Below the pieces are notes generated by a model. It had not been told where the DNA came from and searched no databases. It was given only the letters and a program-made list of their open reading frames with translations. This document shows, piece by piece, positions 30,702-39,229 of a stretch of 64,000 bases of DNA (the first letter of the stretch is position 1; every line of letters starts with the position of its first letter). Source of the DNA: Thermogymnomonas acidicola JCM 13583. Its GTDB lineage: Archaea > Thermoplasmatota > Thermoplasmata > Thermoplasmatales > Thermoplasmataceae. The stretch is from positions 83,752-147,751 of the forward strand of contig NZ_BBCP01000004.1 in the NCBI RefSeq assembly GCF_001316105.1, in the 5' to 3' direction. Position numbers and translations under genes: made by a program.

Positions 30702-31188
30702 ATGTATATGCCCGGCAGGCAGCTGAAGCTCTTTGAAGACGAGACTCCCGGTGAGTGCGTCTTCTGCTCCATCGCACAGGGAAAGGTGGAGAGCGTAACG
30801 GTGTATTCAGATCCGAGGTTCGTGGTGTTCCTGGACAGGAGCCCGCTGTTCAAGGGCCACCTCCTTGTCATACCGAGGGCGCACGTGGAGAACTTCGACA
30901 GTGTGCCACCAGAGATAGAGGGATCCATACTGGGCGTGGCCAGGGCTGCTTCGCTAGCGTTGCAGAGGTCCTCCACTGCGATGGCACATTCATTGCGATA
31001 AACAACAAGGTGAGCCAGACTGTCCCTCACCTCCATGTGCATGTCGTGCCCAGGAGGCACAAGGACGGCCTAAGGGGGGCTTCTTCTGGCCCAGGGAGAG
31101 CTACGCGGAGGGAGAGGCTGAAAGGATAGGGAAGGAGATTTCCGATGCCATGGGATCCATCATGGGCGGGAACGGACGAAAGCGCTGA
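30702..31188 (+). CDS. HIT-family hydrolase, frameshifted
   Basis: Histidine-triad protein of ~160 residues. CVFCSIAQGKVES is the zinc/nucleotide-binding start, DRSPLFKGHLLVIPRAHVEN the central part, and QTVPHLHVHVVPR the catalytic triad. Breaks lie near 30945-30960 and at the G6 run 31074-31079; after the latter the frame reads FFWPRESYAEGEAERIGKE and ends at TGA 31186. It probably hydrolyses dinucleoside polyphosphates or nucleoside phosphoramidates. A TATA-like TTAAGTATATT lies 20-30 bp before the ATG. Confidence 0.9.
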
Positions 31189-31648
31189 TAGCCCGTGATC
31201 CCAAGTCCACCAGTGCAACTATGCAGAGGGACTTCCTGTAAGGATGCCCACCATATGCCGATCCCTTTCTCCCCAGCCCGATCCTGCCCCCCCAAGCTTG
31301 TCATGAGTTCAGGGTACGCACCGAATGTCCTGGAAAATGACCAGGCCGTTCGTATTGTGCGTGTCCGAGGTTATAACGGCAGATGGATCCACAAACCCCC
31401 CCAGTAACTAAAACGTCACTTCATTGAATGTGCAGGAATCGGATTTCCCGGTTCCGCACGAAAATGCCGGAACCAGGTGACTCTAGACCACAGGAATGCA
31501 GTGTTTGCCATCTGCTGTCCTTTTTACCGCTTCACCCCCCCCAGCACGCTGTTGTCACCGATATCCCAGGAGACGGATCCACAGGCCCCCTTTTCCCAAG
31601 GCCCACTGGATGGACGGGCAGCATTCAGTGCCTGGGAGCCGCAGAAGA
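31189..31648. other. non-coding stretch
   Basis: About 460 bp between the HIT gene and tRNA-Arg with no gene I can support. Reading frames here are short, with poor start contexts and no recognisable motif. Confidence 0.55.
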
Positions 31649-31723
31649 CGGGCCCGGTGGGATTTGAACCCACGGTCACCGACTTAGAAGGACGGTGCCT
31701 TATCCAAACTAGGCCACGGGCCC
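31649..31723 (-). tRNA. tRNA-Arg (TCT)
   Basis: 75 nt, no intron. Acceptor GGGCCCG pairs with CGGGCCC, discriminator G; D-arm GCCT/AGGC; T-arm GTGGG-TTCAAAT-CCCAC. The anticodon loop CTTCTAA gives TCT (31686-31688 on the + strand). The anticodon stem CCGTC/GTCGG has one U-U mismatch (30-40), where most archaeal copies pair G-C. Confidence 0.93.
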
Positions 31724-31871
31724 GTGACTGTAAGTTTAAGTCGTGACTTTAACTTTTCGTCCTCCGGCGCGTATTTCCCGCAGTGAAATGGGGGGGATTT
31801 CAGCAAGACTGGGAGGCGAGTTCTCCGCCTGGCGATCCAAAAGGACATTTACAACGTGCACATATTAATGC

Positions 31872-32102
31872 GTGTACGAGGTGGAACTCAGGATAAGCGA
31901 GGAGGAGATGCCTGGCATAGATGCCATCCTGCTACCGGACATGGGTACCGAGGTGGGCAGGTCAAAGGTATCGCTACGGAGGGATGGGGGGGAAAGTATT
32001 TACGTTTCACTTCGATGCCCAGACAGGAGTTCGCTCCGGGCTTCCTTGGGCATGTTGACAAGGTTGCTTATCACTGTAAAGAGGGTATATGAGGAGGTTT
32101 AG
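31872..32102 (+). CDS. KEOPS complex subunit Pcc1
   Basis: 76 residues from GTG 31872. The fold pattern is that of Pcc1: strand YEVELRIS, helix MPGIDAILLPDM, strands SKVSLRR and ESIYVSLRCPD, then SLRASLGMLTRLLITV, the dimer helix. Pcc1 dimerises and contacts Kae1 in the complex that makes t6A37 in tRNA. Six bases separate it from prefoldin beta, with GAGGAGG between them. Small and divergent, so the assignment rests on pattern and neighbourhood. Confidence 0.75.
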   Translation: MYEVELRISEEEMPGIDAILLPDMGTEVGRSKVSLRRDGGESIYVSLRCPDRSSLRASLGMLTRLLITVKRVYEEV

Positions 32103-32107
32103 AAGAG

Positions 32108-32476
32108 ATGGAACCGAATCTCAGCACGTATATACAGAACCAGATAAGGCAGGCGCAGCAGCTTGAGACCCAGATAGAGCAGATAGCCACCCAGAGGTAC
32201 CAGCTTGACCTGAGGGTCAAGGAGATCGAGAAGACGCTGAAGGAACTCGAGAAGGTGCCTGAGGGTGTTCCTGTGTACAAGAACCTCGGCACCGTGATGT
32301 ACCAGGTGCAGGACAAGAAGACCGTTGTGGACGAGCTAACTGAACAGAAGGAACTCACGGAGATCAGGCTGAAGACGCTTGAGAAACAGCAGAAGGCCCT
32401 TGAGGACAAGTACAAGGAACTTGAAGGCCTGATCAAGCAGAGAATGGAAGACCTTAGAAAGGGTGGACAGCAGTAG
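32108..32476 (+). CDS. pfdB: prefoldin beta subunit
   Basis: 122 residues, intact: an N-terminal coiled coil (NQIRQAQQLETQIEQIATQR), a beta hairpin region (VYKNLGTVMYQVQDKK) and a C-terminal coiled coil (EKQQKALEDKYKELEG). These are typical of the beta subunits that form the beta-barrel of the (alpha2 beta4) chaperone. A strong GAGGAGG ribosome site lies in the Pcc1 gene. The stop overlaps the next start (TAGATG). Confidence 0.95.
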   Translation: MEPNLSTYIQNQIRQAQQLETQIEQIATQRYQLDLRVKEIEKTLKELEKVPEGVPVYKNLGTVMYQVQDKKTVVDELTEQKELTEIRLKTLEKQQKALEDKYKELEGLIKQRMEDLRKGGQQ

Positions 32477-33391
32477 ATGCAGATACCGGATGTACAGTCG
32501 CAGACCCCACACTTCAGGATCCCCCATCCAGCAGGTGGGAGTCAGGGGGGGAGTTCAGGCACCAGTGACCCTGGTCAGGGGGGGAGGGAAGAGGATACCA
32601 GCCTTCGTTTCCTTTGACGCGTTCGTTGGCATACCCGGGGGGGAAAGGAGGGGGGGTGCAGACCTTTCAAGGCTGCTCGAGGCCATAGGTGCAGTGGTGT
32701 CTTCGGAGCACAGTGGCCTTGAGTCCCTCTCGGGGGGGAGGGTGTGCATGGAGATCATGGAGAGGATGCCATACGCCACAGGCATAGATGTGACGGTTGC
32801 ATCGAACTACTTCAGGGAACGTGACCGTGGCGCCGGATCTTACGTGAAGTACGAGCTCCTGGGGGGGGAGACAAGGCTATCGGGTGATGGTGAATTCTCA
32901 AGGCTCGGTGTTACTGTCCTGACCATGAATGCGTGCCCATGCGCCATGGAGACCACCAGGCCCTGGTACTGGACGCCAGGCCGGAGCTATCGGATGCACT
33001 GAGGGAAATGCCTTCAGTCACGCACAACCAGAGGAACAGGGTCAGGGTCATCACGCAGGTATCCGAGGAACACCAGGTTGAGGCTGACGACCTCATAGAC
33101 ACCGTGGAGGGGGGGGTTGTTGGTGGAGCCCTGCTTTCCGTGCTGAAGAGGATGGACGAGGGGGGGAAGTTCGTTTACAGGGCCCACAGCAGGCCAATGT
33201 TCGTGGAGGACATAGTGAGGGAAGTGGCGGCATCACTGGCAGAGAGGTTCAGGGACATGCCTGACAGTTACACGCTTGAGGTCAGTTCGGAGAGCGATGA
33301 GAGCATACACCCCCCCCACAACGCCTACGCACGTATCAGCACAACATACGGTGAAATAAGGAACATTGGGAGGGAAGGCCTCAGAGTGTGA
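32476..33391 (+). CDS. mptA: MptA, GTP cyclohydrolase of the COG1469 type, frameshifted
   Basis: Converts GTP to a dihydroneopterin cyclic phosphate, the first step of archaeal pterin synthesis. DVQSQTPHFRIPI start, SSEHSGLESLSG, TMNACPCAM with the metal-binding Cys, SVTHNQRN, and ESIHPPHNAYA, where the family has HPHNA (C8 run 33310-33317). Breaks: C5 at 32520-32524 (four gives RIPIQQVGVRG) and a lost G near 32958 (GGGCCC read as GGCCC). About 300 residues. It converges on the MBL gene with an 11-bp overlap. Confidence 0.92.
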
Positions 33392-33995
33392 CCGTCTCCC
33401 CCCCGTGGCCCGGGAGTACGGTGTAGCCCTTGTACTGCATTATCTTCTTCCTGGACTCCTCAGCCTTCTGCATGTCCAGGGTGAATGTCCTGTTAACCTC
33501 GAGCCTCCCGTTCCTTGTGTACACTGCATCGCCAACGACGATGGCCTTCTCGCCCTCAACTATGAACGAAGTGCTCCCTGGCGTGTGGCCAGGGGGGGTC
33601 TCGAGTAGCGTTATGCCCTCAATCTCTAGCTTTGAGAAGTCCTTGGCGGAAGTGACAGGCTTCACGGACGAGAGGGAGGCCACGAGCCTGGAGAGTATCG
33701 ATCTGGAAGGCGTCATCTTCTCCCTGCCGGCCACCACGGCGATCTCGAGGGGGCTGCAGTATATCTCCGGGCTGAAGGCCTCCTCGATGTCCCTGAGGCC
33801 GCCTATGTGGTCCGGGTGGTAGTGAGTTATCAAGACGTGCGTGGGCTGCTGGCCCAGCCTCCGGAAGTACTCCACCACTCTCCTACCGGAGCCACGGGTT
33901 CCGGCGTCGAAGAGCACCGTGTCCTTGCCGTTGCGGTACACGTAGCACCTTGCCATGGTGCCGTCTATGGCCTCGATCCTCTCGGTAACCTTCAT
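33381..33995 (-). CDS. metallo-beta-lactamase fold hydrolase
   Basis: 204 residues, intact: TVLFDAGTRGSG, the metal motif THYHPDHIGG, PPGHTPGS, GDAVYTRNG and a terminal LPGHGGET. A glyoxalase-II-like small hydrolase; substrate not deducible. The ATG overlaps the ribH stop by 4 bp, so it is the last gene of the riboflavin operon as read here. Confidence 0.85.
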   Translation of the reverse strand: MKVTERIEAIDGTMARCYVYRNGKDTVLFDAGTRGSGRRVVEYFRRLGQQPTHVLITHYHPDHIGGLRDIEEAFSPEIYCSPLEIAVVAGREKMTPSRSILSRLVASLSSVKPVTSAKDFSKLEIEGITLLETPPGHTPGSTSFIVEGEKAIVVGDAVYTRNGRLEVNRTFTLDMQKAEESRKKIMQYKGYTVLPGHGGETVTL

Positions 33996-34399
33996 AGTTC
34001 AGACAGCCTCTTGACCATCTTCACAACGCTCTCCACAGCGTCACGTGCCTTCTCGATCCTGGCCTGGGCCTGGAGCCTTGTCTCCCCCGGCCCAGTTATG
34101 CCCAGGGCCACTGGCTTACCGAACTCCACCATGAGGTCCTCAATCTTCCTGGCAGCGTTCTGCATTATGACCTCGTCATGGTTGGTCTCGCCCTTGATCA
34201 CGGCACCCAGCGTGACGATGCCGTCCACATCCTTCCTCTCGATGAGCCTCCGCACAGCCAGCGGGATCTCGAATGTCCCGGGCACCTTAACGACGTGCGT
34301 CACGTTTGCGCCCAGGAACTGTGCGTGCTCCTTCGCCCTCTCGAGCATCATCATGGTTATGTCGTAGTTGTATTCTGACACCACAATGGCTATGTTCAT
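33992..34399 (-). CDS. ribH: 6,7-dimethyl-8-ribityllumazine synthase
   Basis: 135 residues starting at ATG 34399: NIAIVVSEYNYDITMMML, VPGTFEIPLAVRRL, VTLGAVIKGETNHDEVI with the catalytic His, and PVALGITGPGETRLQAQ. Condenses the butanone phosphate made by RibB with the ribitylamino-uracil. Intact, and smaller than most bacterial homologues, as usual in archaea. Located 10 bp after ribC. Confidence 0.95.
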   Translation of the reverse strand: MNIAIVVSEYNYDITMMMLERAKEHAQFLGANVTHVVKVPGTFEIPLAVRRLIERKDVDGIVTLGAVIKGETNHDEVIMQNAARKIEDLMVEFGKPVALGITGPGETRLQAQARIEKARDAVESVVKMVKRLSEL

Positions 34400-34409
34400 T
34401 CCAAACACC

Positions 34410-34898
<489 letters not shown>

Positions 34899-34902
<4 letters not shown>

Positions 34903-35333
34903 GAGCCATCACCGACCAGCTGCAGTATCCTCTTCCTCACATCCGAGGAGCTCTCCACGTCCGGGTTAGAGTACTTGGATATCCTCACCACCCTGGTGTT
35001 CAGACCCAAAGCCCTGCAGTTCCTCTCTATCTCTGCCTCGCTGAACTTCTGGTCGTAGCCCAGCGTTATGATGTCTGGCCTCACCTCGACCACGGTCCTG
35101 TAAATATCCCCCCCTCATGGCCAAGGATTGCCACGTCGACCATCCTGAGCTCCGAAATTATCTCCAGCCTGATCCTCTCATTGAACACGAGCCTCTTGCC
35201 GTTTTTCCTTGCCGTGCTGTCCCTTGCCACCACCACGTACAGTTCGTCCCCGAGCTTCTTACTCTCCCTCAGAAAGTGAAGGTGGCCTGGGTGCAGTATG
35301 TCGAAGACCCCCCGTGGCCATTACCCTGACCAT
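34899..35333 (-). CDS. ribL: RibL, FAD synthetase (cytidylyltransferase-like), frameshifted
   Basis: Archaeal FMN adenylyltransferase. Corrected N-terminus ATGVFDILHPGHLHFLRE has the HxGH nucleotide site; ELYVVVARDSTARKNGKRLV, then PDIITLGYDQKF and the C-terminal SSSDVRKRIL. Breaks are at the C6 run 35308-35313 (four needed) and near 35110-35117. ATG 35333 or 35321 could start it. The reading frame of RibB continues straight into MVRVMATG with no stop between, so the two may be one polypeptide. The stop overlaps ribC. Confidence 0.88.
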
Positions 35334-36008
35334 CTGCCACTCCTCTACTATCGCCTTCCCTTCTATAAATTTTAGCGAGTTCTGCGATGCGAATGCCATG
35401 GCCTCCTCCTTGGTCATCGACCTCCCGGTATCGCTCAGCATCTCCACTATCGTTGCAGACGGGATCAGGCCGGCGGACTCGACGAGGTAGGTGCTCAGCT
35501 CGGTGTGCCCCCTCCTCCTACCGAAATAGCCCTCCCGTGCTATAAGGAGTATCACATGGCCCGGGCTCCTGAAGCGCCTGGCGAACTCCACTGTTGCCCT
35601 CTCGCCGAACTCCTCCAGCTCGCCGAGGAACCTGGCGAACTCCGATATGGTCAGGGCCTGTCCACGTCCGGTATTCCGGTGAACGTGTTCCTGTGGTTTA
35701 CCGTGAGTGAGAAGGAGCTGTTCCTGTCATATTTTAGATCGGATGCATCGAGCAGGATGTCGGGCACCAGGGAAGAGGTCCTCAGGACGTCCTCCAGGTA
35801 CGGTAGACCAATGGCGGAGGCCATCTCCTCGGTCACCGTGGTGCATATGAGGCCGCCCCCCCGTACTTCCTCATGAACCTGACCTTTTCAGGAGTGATGA
35901 ACTGGGAGGCGAACACTATGTCCGTCTCTCTCTCCCTCCCGTCGAAGTCGTAGACGAGGACTGGCCTCCCGGCCTGAGTTCCTCCGCTATCTCTGTGAGC
36001 ATAGGCAT
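35334..36008 (-). CDS. ribB: RibB, 3,4-dihydroxy-2-butanone-4-phosphate synthase, frameshifted
   Basis: Makes the four-carbon precursor of riboflavin from ribulose 5-phosphate. Rebuilt motifs: [51 protein letters not shown], then [20 protein letters not shown] with the catalytic RxGHTE, and [15 protein letters not shown]. Breaks lie near 35971 (one G lost), 35845-35851 (C7 for C5) and 35660 (GGGCCC read as GGCCC). The C-terminus [13 protein letters not shown] runs in frame into RibL. First gene of the ribBL-ribC-ribH operon. Confidence 0.9.
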
Positions 36009-36062
36009 GGATGCCGGGGGGGATGGTTATAAATATGTGGGTAGATACTCATTTTTTGGTAA

Positions 36063-36560
36063 ATGTTCACGATATATAATCCACTTCAATACACATACGT
36101 GGCAGTGAGGCCCTACAGGGATAGCGACTTCGAGGCAATAGTGGAGATAGAGAGGCTTTCCTTTCCAGTGGGAGCTTACAGCAGGCGCATGCTGAGGCAC
36201 ATGCTGAACGAGGAGGGTTCCAGGACACTGGTCTACGAGGACGGCCGTGTCCTTGGCTACATTACCGCCATTCCCCTGGACACCGTTTCCTTTGACGTGG
36301 AGAGCATTGCAGTGCTTCCTGAGGCCCAGGGCAGGGGGGGCATAGGTAGGCAGCTCCTCTCCGCGGTGGAGGAACTGATGGCACAGGAGGGCTTCACAGT
36401 ATCGATACTGGAGGTGAGGGAAAAGAACAGCGGTGCCATCAGGTTCTACCAGAACATGGGGTACCGAATCATATCGTTCATGCCGAAGTACTACAGGGAG
36501 GAGTTCGAGGGCTCCAGGGGGGCATACAGGATGCTGAAGTTCATAGGCCAGGAACGCTGA
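36063..36560 (+). CDS. GNAT N-acetyltransferase (RimI-like)
   Basis: 165 residues. YVAVRPYRDSDFEAIVEIER, the acetyl-CoA loop VLPEAQGRGGIGRQLLS, and AIRFYQNMGYR. The consensus Q-G-x-G-I-G is stretched by one Gly at the G7 run 36334-36340. RimI-type enzymes acetylate protein N-termini, and the closeness to that class suggests this role. GTTATAAATATG 26-36 bp upstream fits a TATA box of a leaderless mRNA. It is divergent from ribB. Confidence 0.88.
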   Translation: MFTIYNPLQYTYVAVRPYRDSDFEAIVEIERLSFPVGAYSRRMLRHMLNEEGSRTLVYEDGRVLGYITAIPLDTVSFDVESIAVLPEAQGRGGIGRQLLSAVEELMAQEGFTVSILEVREKNSGAIRFYQNMGYRIISFMPKYYREEFEGSRGAYRMLKFIGQER

Positions 36561-37661
36561 TTCCGTCCCTTGTGGCCACCAAGATGTACCTGTCCTCCAG
36601 CGACTTCATGAGGGACCTGACCAGGGGGGAAACCTCCGTTATGGGCACCTCGTCGCCACCCATCCTTATGTTTATCGTGCTCTTCACCCTTGAGGGGCCG
36701 GAGAACTCCAGTGGCGGTATTATGTCGAGGACATAGTCGCCCTCACTCATGGACGAAATGGCACTCTTGACCCTGCTGAGGTCCTCGCCGGAGTACCTTA
36801 TCCTCACCACTGCCTTAAAGAGCCTGCGGCCCGTTATCTCCCTGTAGCAGGCCTCAGGTATGGACTCCATAATTTCGGCATCCGTGAGCCTGAACACGTT
36901 ACCGACCCTGTCCCTGCAGCTGCGCAGGGCGTTGTTCAGCATCCCCCCCTGAGCTATCCTGCAGGTCTTGTGGAAGTAGACAGACCTGTACATGAGAATC
37001 CTGTTTATCAGGAGAGATTCGATTGCGGGTAGCCCCTTCTCCTCCACCACGAACCTGCCGTCCTCGGGCTCCAGCACCTCCATTATCCTCCTGTAGTCCA
37101 CTGAGCCAGTGGATACGCCGCACATCAGTGAATCGCGCCTCAGGTAGTCCATCTCATCAACATCTATAGGCCCGCTGACGAGGGAGGAGTAGGGAACACC
37201 CGGATCGGCAGACATTATTGCTGCCACCTCCCTCCTGTCTATGCCATATGCCTCGAGGATGCCGGGGGGGATCTGGCTGTCGGCGAACGGCTCCTCACCG
37301 AGAACTATCCTCCTGCCTGCCTCCTCATGGTCCATGCCGGTCCACTCCCTGAAGAGCGGCTCCACACTGTGGCTGAACGGGGGGGGTGGCCTATGTCATG
37401 GAGGAGGGCTGCCGCTTCCAGCTCGAGCCTATTCTCAAGGGCAAAGTGGTCAGCAAAGGCCCTGGCAAGGTAATAGGTGCCTACCGAGTGCTCGAACCTG
37501 GTGTGGTTTGCACCGGGGGGGAAGACCAGGTAACACAGGCCGAGCTGCCTTATATACCGGAGCCTCTGGAACTCAGGTGTATCTATGATTTCAAGAAAGG
37601 GACCGTCGAACCTGACCGGTCCGTTCACGGGGGGGTCCTGAATCACCTTGTACTCGTGCAT
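36541..37661 (-). CDS. HD-domain phosphohydrolase (dGTPase-like), frameshifted
   Basis: Starts MHEYKVIQDPPVNGPV, then TPEFQRLRYIRQLG, HTRFEHSVGTYYLA (first metal His) and ALLHDIGHPP (HD). After the G8 run 37379-37386 the other frame carries HSVEPLFREW and SLVSGPIDVDEMDYLRRDS, the downstream Asp region of the family. About 370 residues. FPPGANHTRFEHS has one Pro more than usual (G7 at 37515-37521). Likely a dNTP triphosphohydrolase or nucleotidase; exact substrate unknown. The SRP RNA gene lies immediately upstream. Confidence 0.88.
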
Positions 37662-37699
37662 CCGGATCTTCCGCGTGAAGAGCCGGACACACCCGGATC

Positions 37700-37993
37700 G
37701 GACCAGATGTCCTGGTAGGTGCCCCCCCTGCTTCCTCTCTACCCCCCCGCACCCCCCTCCAGCATCGGTAGTCCAGGATACCGTTGCTCCCTTCCGGGCC
37801 TGGCGGGTTTTCCTGGCAGATCTGGCCCCCAGCCTCCTTTGAGGCTGAAGGCCAGAACCTCCGATCCAGAGGGACAGAGCTTCATGGATTCCACAGGGCC
37901 TGCCAGAAGTCTGGGTGCCCTCTCCGGGCTGTCGCCCCCGCGTCTAGACTTCGGGTAACAGGGGGGGACGCCTAACCCCCCGGCCAAGTCCGG
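37700..37993 (-). ncRNA. SRP (7S) RNA
   Basis: On the minus strand the apex of helix 8 is clear: GCCAGGCCCGGAAGGGAGCA at 37775-37800, with the GGAAG and AGCA loops that bind SRP54. Complementary arms flank it (TCTGCCAGG and CCTGGACTA side). The 5' domain at ~37940-37990 contains CGGGGGGGTTAGGCG, the usual Alu-domain GU-rich turn region. A TATA box at 38016-38026 (minus strand AATATTTATAC) lies ~26 bp before the presumed start. Ends are approximate, and the G/C runs inside are probably over-long. Confidence 0.88.
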
Positions 37994-38015
37994 CATGTGC
38001 CCAATGATAACCTCT

Positions 38016-38026
38016 GTATAAATATT
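38016..38026 (-). promoter_or_regulatory. TATA box of the SRP RNA gene
   Basis: GTATAAATATT on the + strand, i.e. AATATTTATAC reading with the gene, placed about 25 bp upstream of the RNA 5' end deduced from the Alu-domain sequence. A stable RNA is expected to have such a strong consensus. Confidence 0.6.
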
Positions 38027-38085
38027 ATCCCGGTGTCCCCAAGGGCCCATGAGACCTTTAATAATCGTGAATCAATCGCCATCCA

Positions 38086-38331
38086 ATGCGCAGGTACAGT
38101 GTGGAGATAAGCCTCAGGGAAGGGGGGGTTGAGGACCCGGAGGCCATAACGGTAGCCAAGAACCTAAGGACCCTTGGATTCAGGGTATCTTCTGTGGCCA
38201 CCAGGAAGGTGTACGAGTTTGAGTTCGAGGAGGGTGAGGAGGAGGCCAGGAAGAAGGTCGAGGACATAGCGAGAAAGATCCTGACCAACCCTGTCATCCA
38301 CAGGTACGAAATAAGGGAGCTCGATCCCTGA
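38086..38331 (+). CDS. purS: PurS, FGAM synthase small subunit
   Basis: 81 residues, intact: RRYSVEISLREGGVEDPEAI, TVAKNLRTLGFRVSSVATRKVYEFE, KKVEDIARKILTNPVIHRYEI. PurS dimers bridge PurL and the glutaminase PurQ in formylglycinamidine ribonucleotide synthase. PurL lies ~0.9 kb downstream on the same strand; no purQ is seen in the window. Confidence 0.93.
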   Translation: MRRYSVEISLREGGVEDPEAITVAKNLRTLGFRVSSVATRKVYEFEFEEGEEEARKKVEDIARKILTNPVIHRYEIRELDP

Positions 38332-39229
38332 GCTCTGGGAACTGCTCAGCCAGTTGGATGCAGGCCACTGCATACAGGCAACTGTTGAGGCATTCTGTTC
38401 CCGCTGGATAAGCCAGCGCTGTCGCCTCTGGGGGAGGGGGTTGCCCTGCCTGCGGGGGGGGACAGCCGGACATGTTCTGCCTGTGAGCTAAAGGGCTGTG
38501 ACCCTGTGCATGGGCCACCCATTACAGAGCGCGATGTATGTGTTCTCCTGGATACCGGGAAATGGGCCTTCACCCCCACCTGAATGTATGGCCCTGGGCC
38601 GCCACTGTGCACCCTTGCTTCTGCGTGGCTGTTCCGGGGGGGACATTTTCCTCACGCGATCGGGTGTGGATGGATAATGTACATACGGTGTCTGTACACA
38701 CAGCAATATATCCACGTGAGGCCATGAAATATGGATGTGGAATATCCCCCCCACTGTGGCGGGGTTTCCACCGCAGACATGCGCTGCGGTGCCAGTACCC
38801 TCCAGGGCACACCGGTGTTCCTCCGGGCCCCCCCGGCCATGACCGTGCGGGTGGAATGCCCATAGGAGAGAGGCGCCCTCTGAGTGCGGAGGTGCAGCGG
38901 CAGTGCTGAACCCACACAATAGCTGTGGAACGTGTTGGGGGGGGATGGAATCCGGCTCGGTATGGAGATCGGCAGGAACGCCTCTGGCACCACGGAAAGG
39001 ATTTAACATAGATCGGGATTGTGGTCAACCCTTGCAGGAGTGCATCATGTGCCCTGGGCCGTGGCTCAAAGCAGCAGTGCGTGGTGTCTGGCTGCCTGCC
39101 CGAACAATGCCTGCCGCCTTTGTGCAACAGGCATGGTGCACAGTTTAGACTGCAGGTTCCGGTTGCAGGGGGTTTGCCGGCTCCTGGATTCATGGCCCCC
39201 CCATGGATGGATGGGGCAGGGGGGTTCGC
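38332..39229. other. ~0.9 kb without a supportable gene between purS and purL
   Basis: No reading frame here has family motifs. I looked for the PurQ hallmarks (GICNGFQ-like Cys loop, HGEG) in all frames and did not find them. The longest frames are antisense and rich in Cys, His, Pro and Arg, as in random G+C-rich DNA. Several local inverted repeats exist (for example near 38752-38782), so an unrecognised RNA is possible. Confidence 0.5.

Noticed and set aside
38488..39193. Long antisense frames between purS and purL
   Set aside because: Composition (Cys, His, Pro, Arg rich) and lack of any motif or ribosome site indicate chance frames in G+C-rich DNA.
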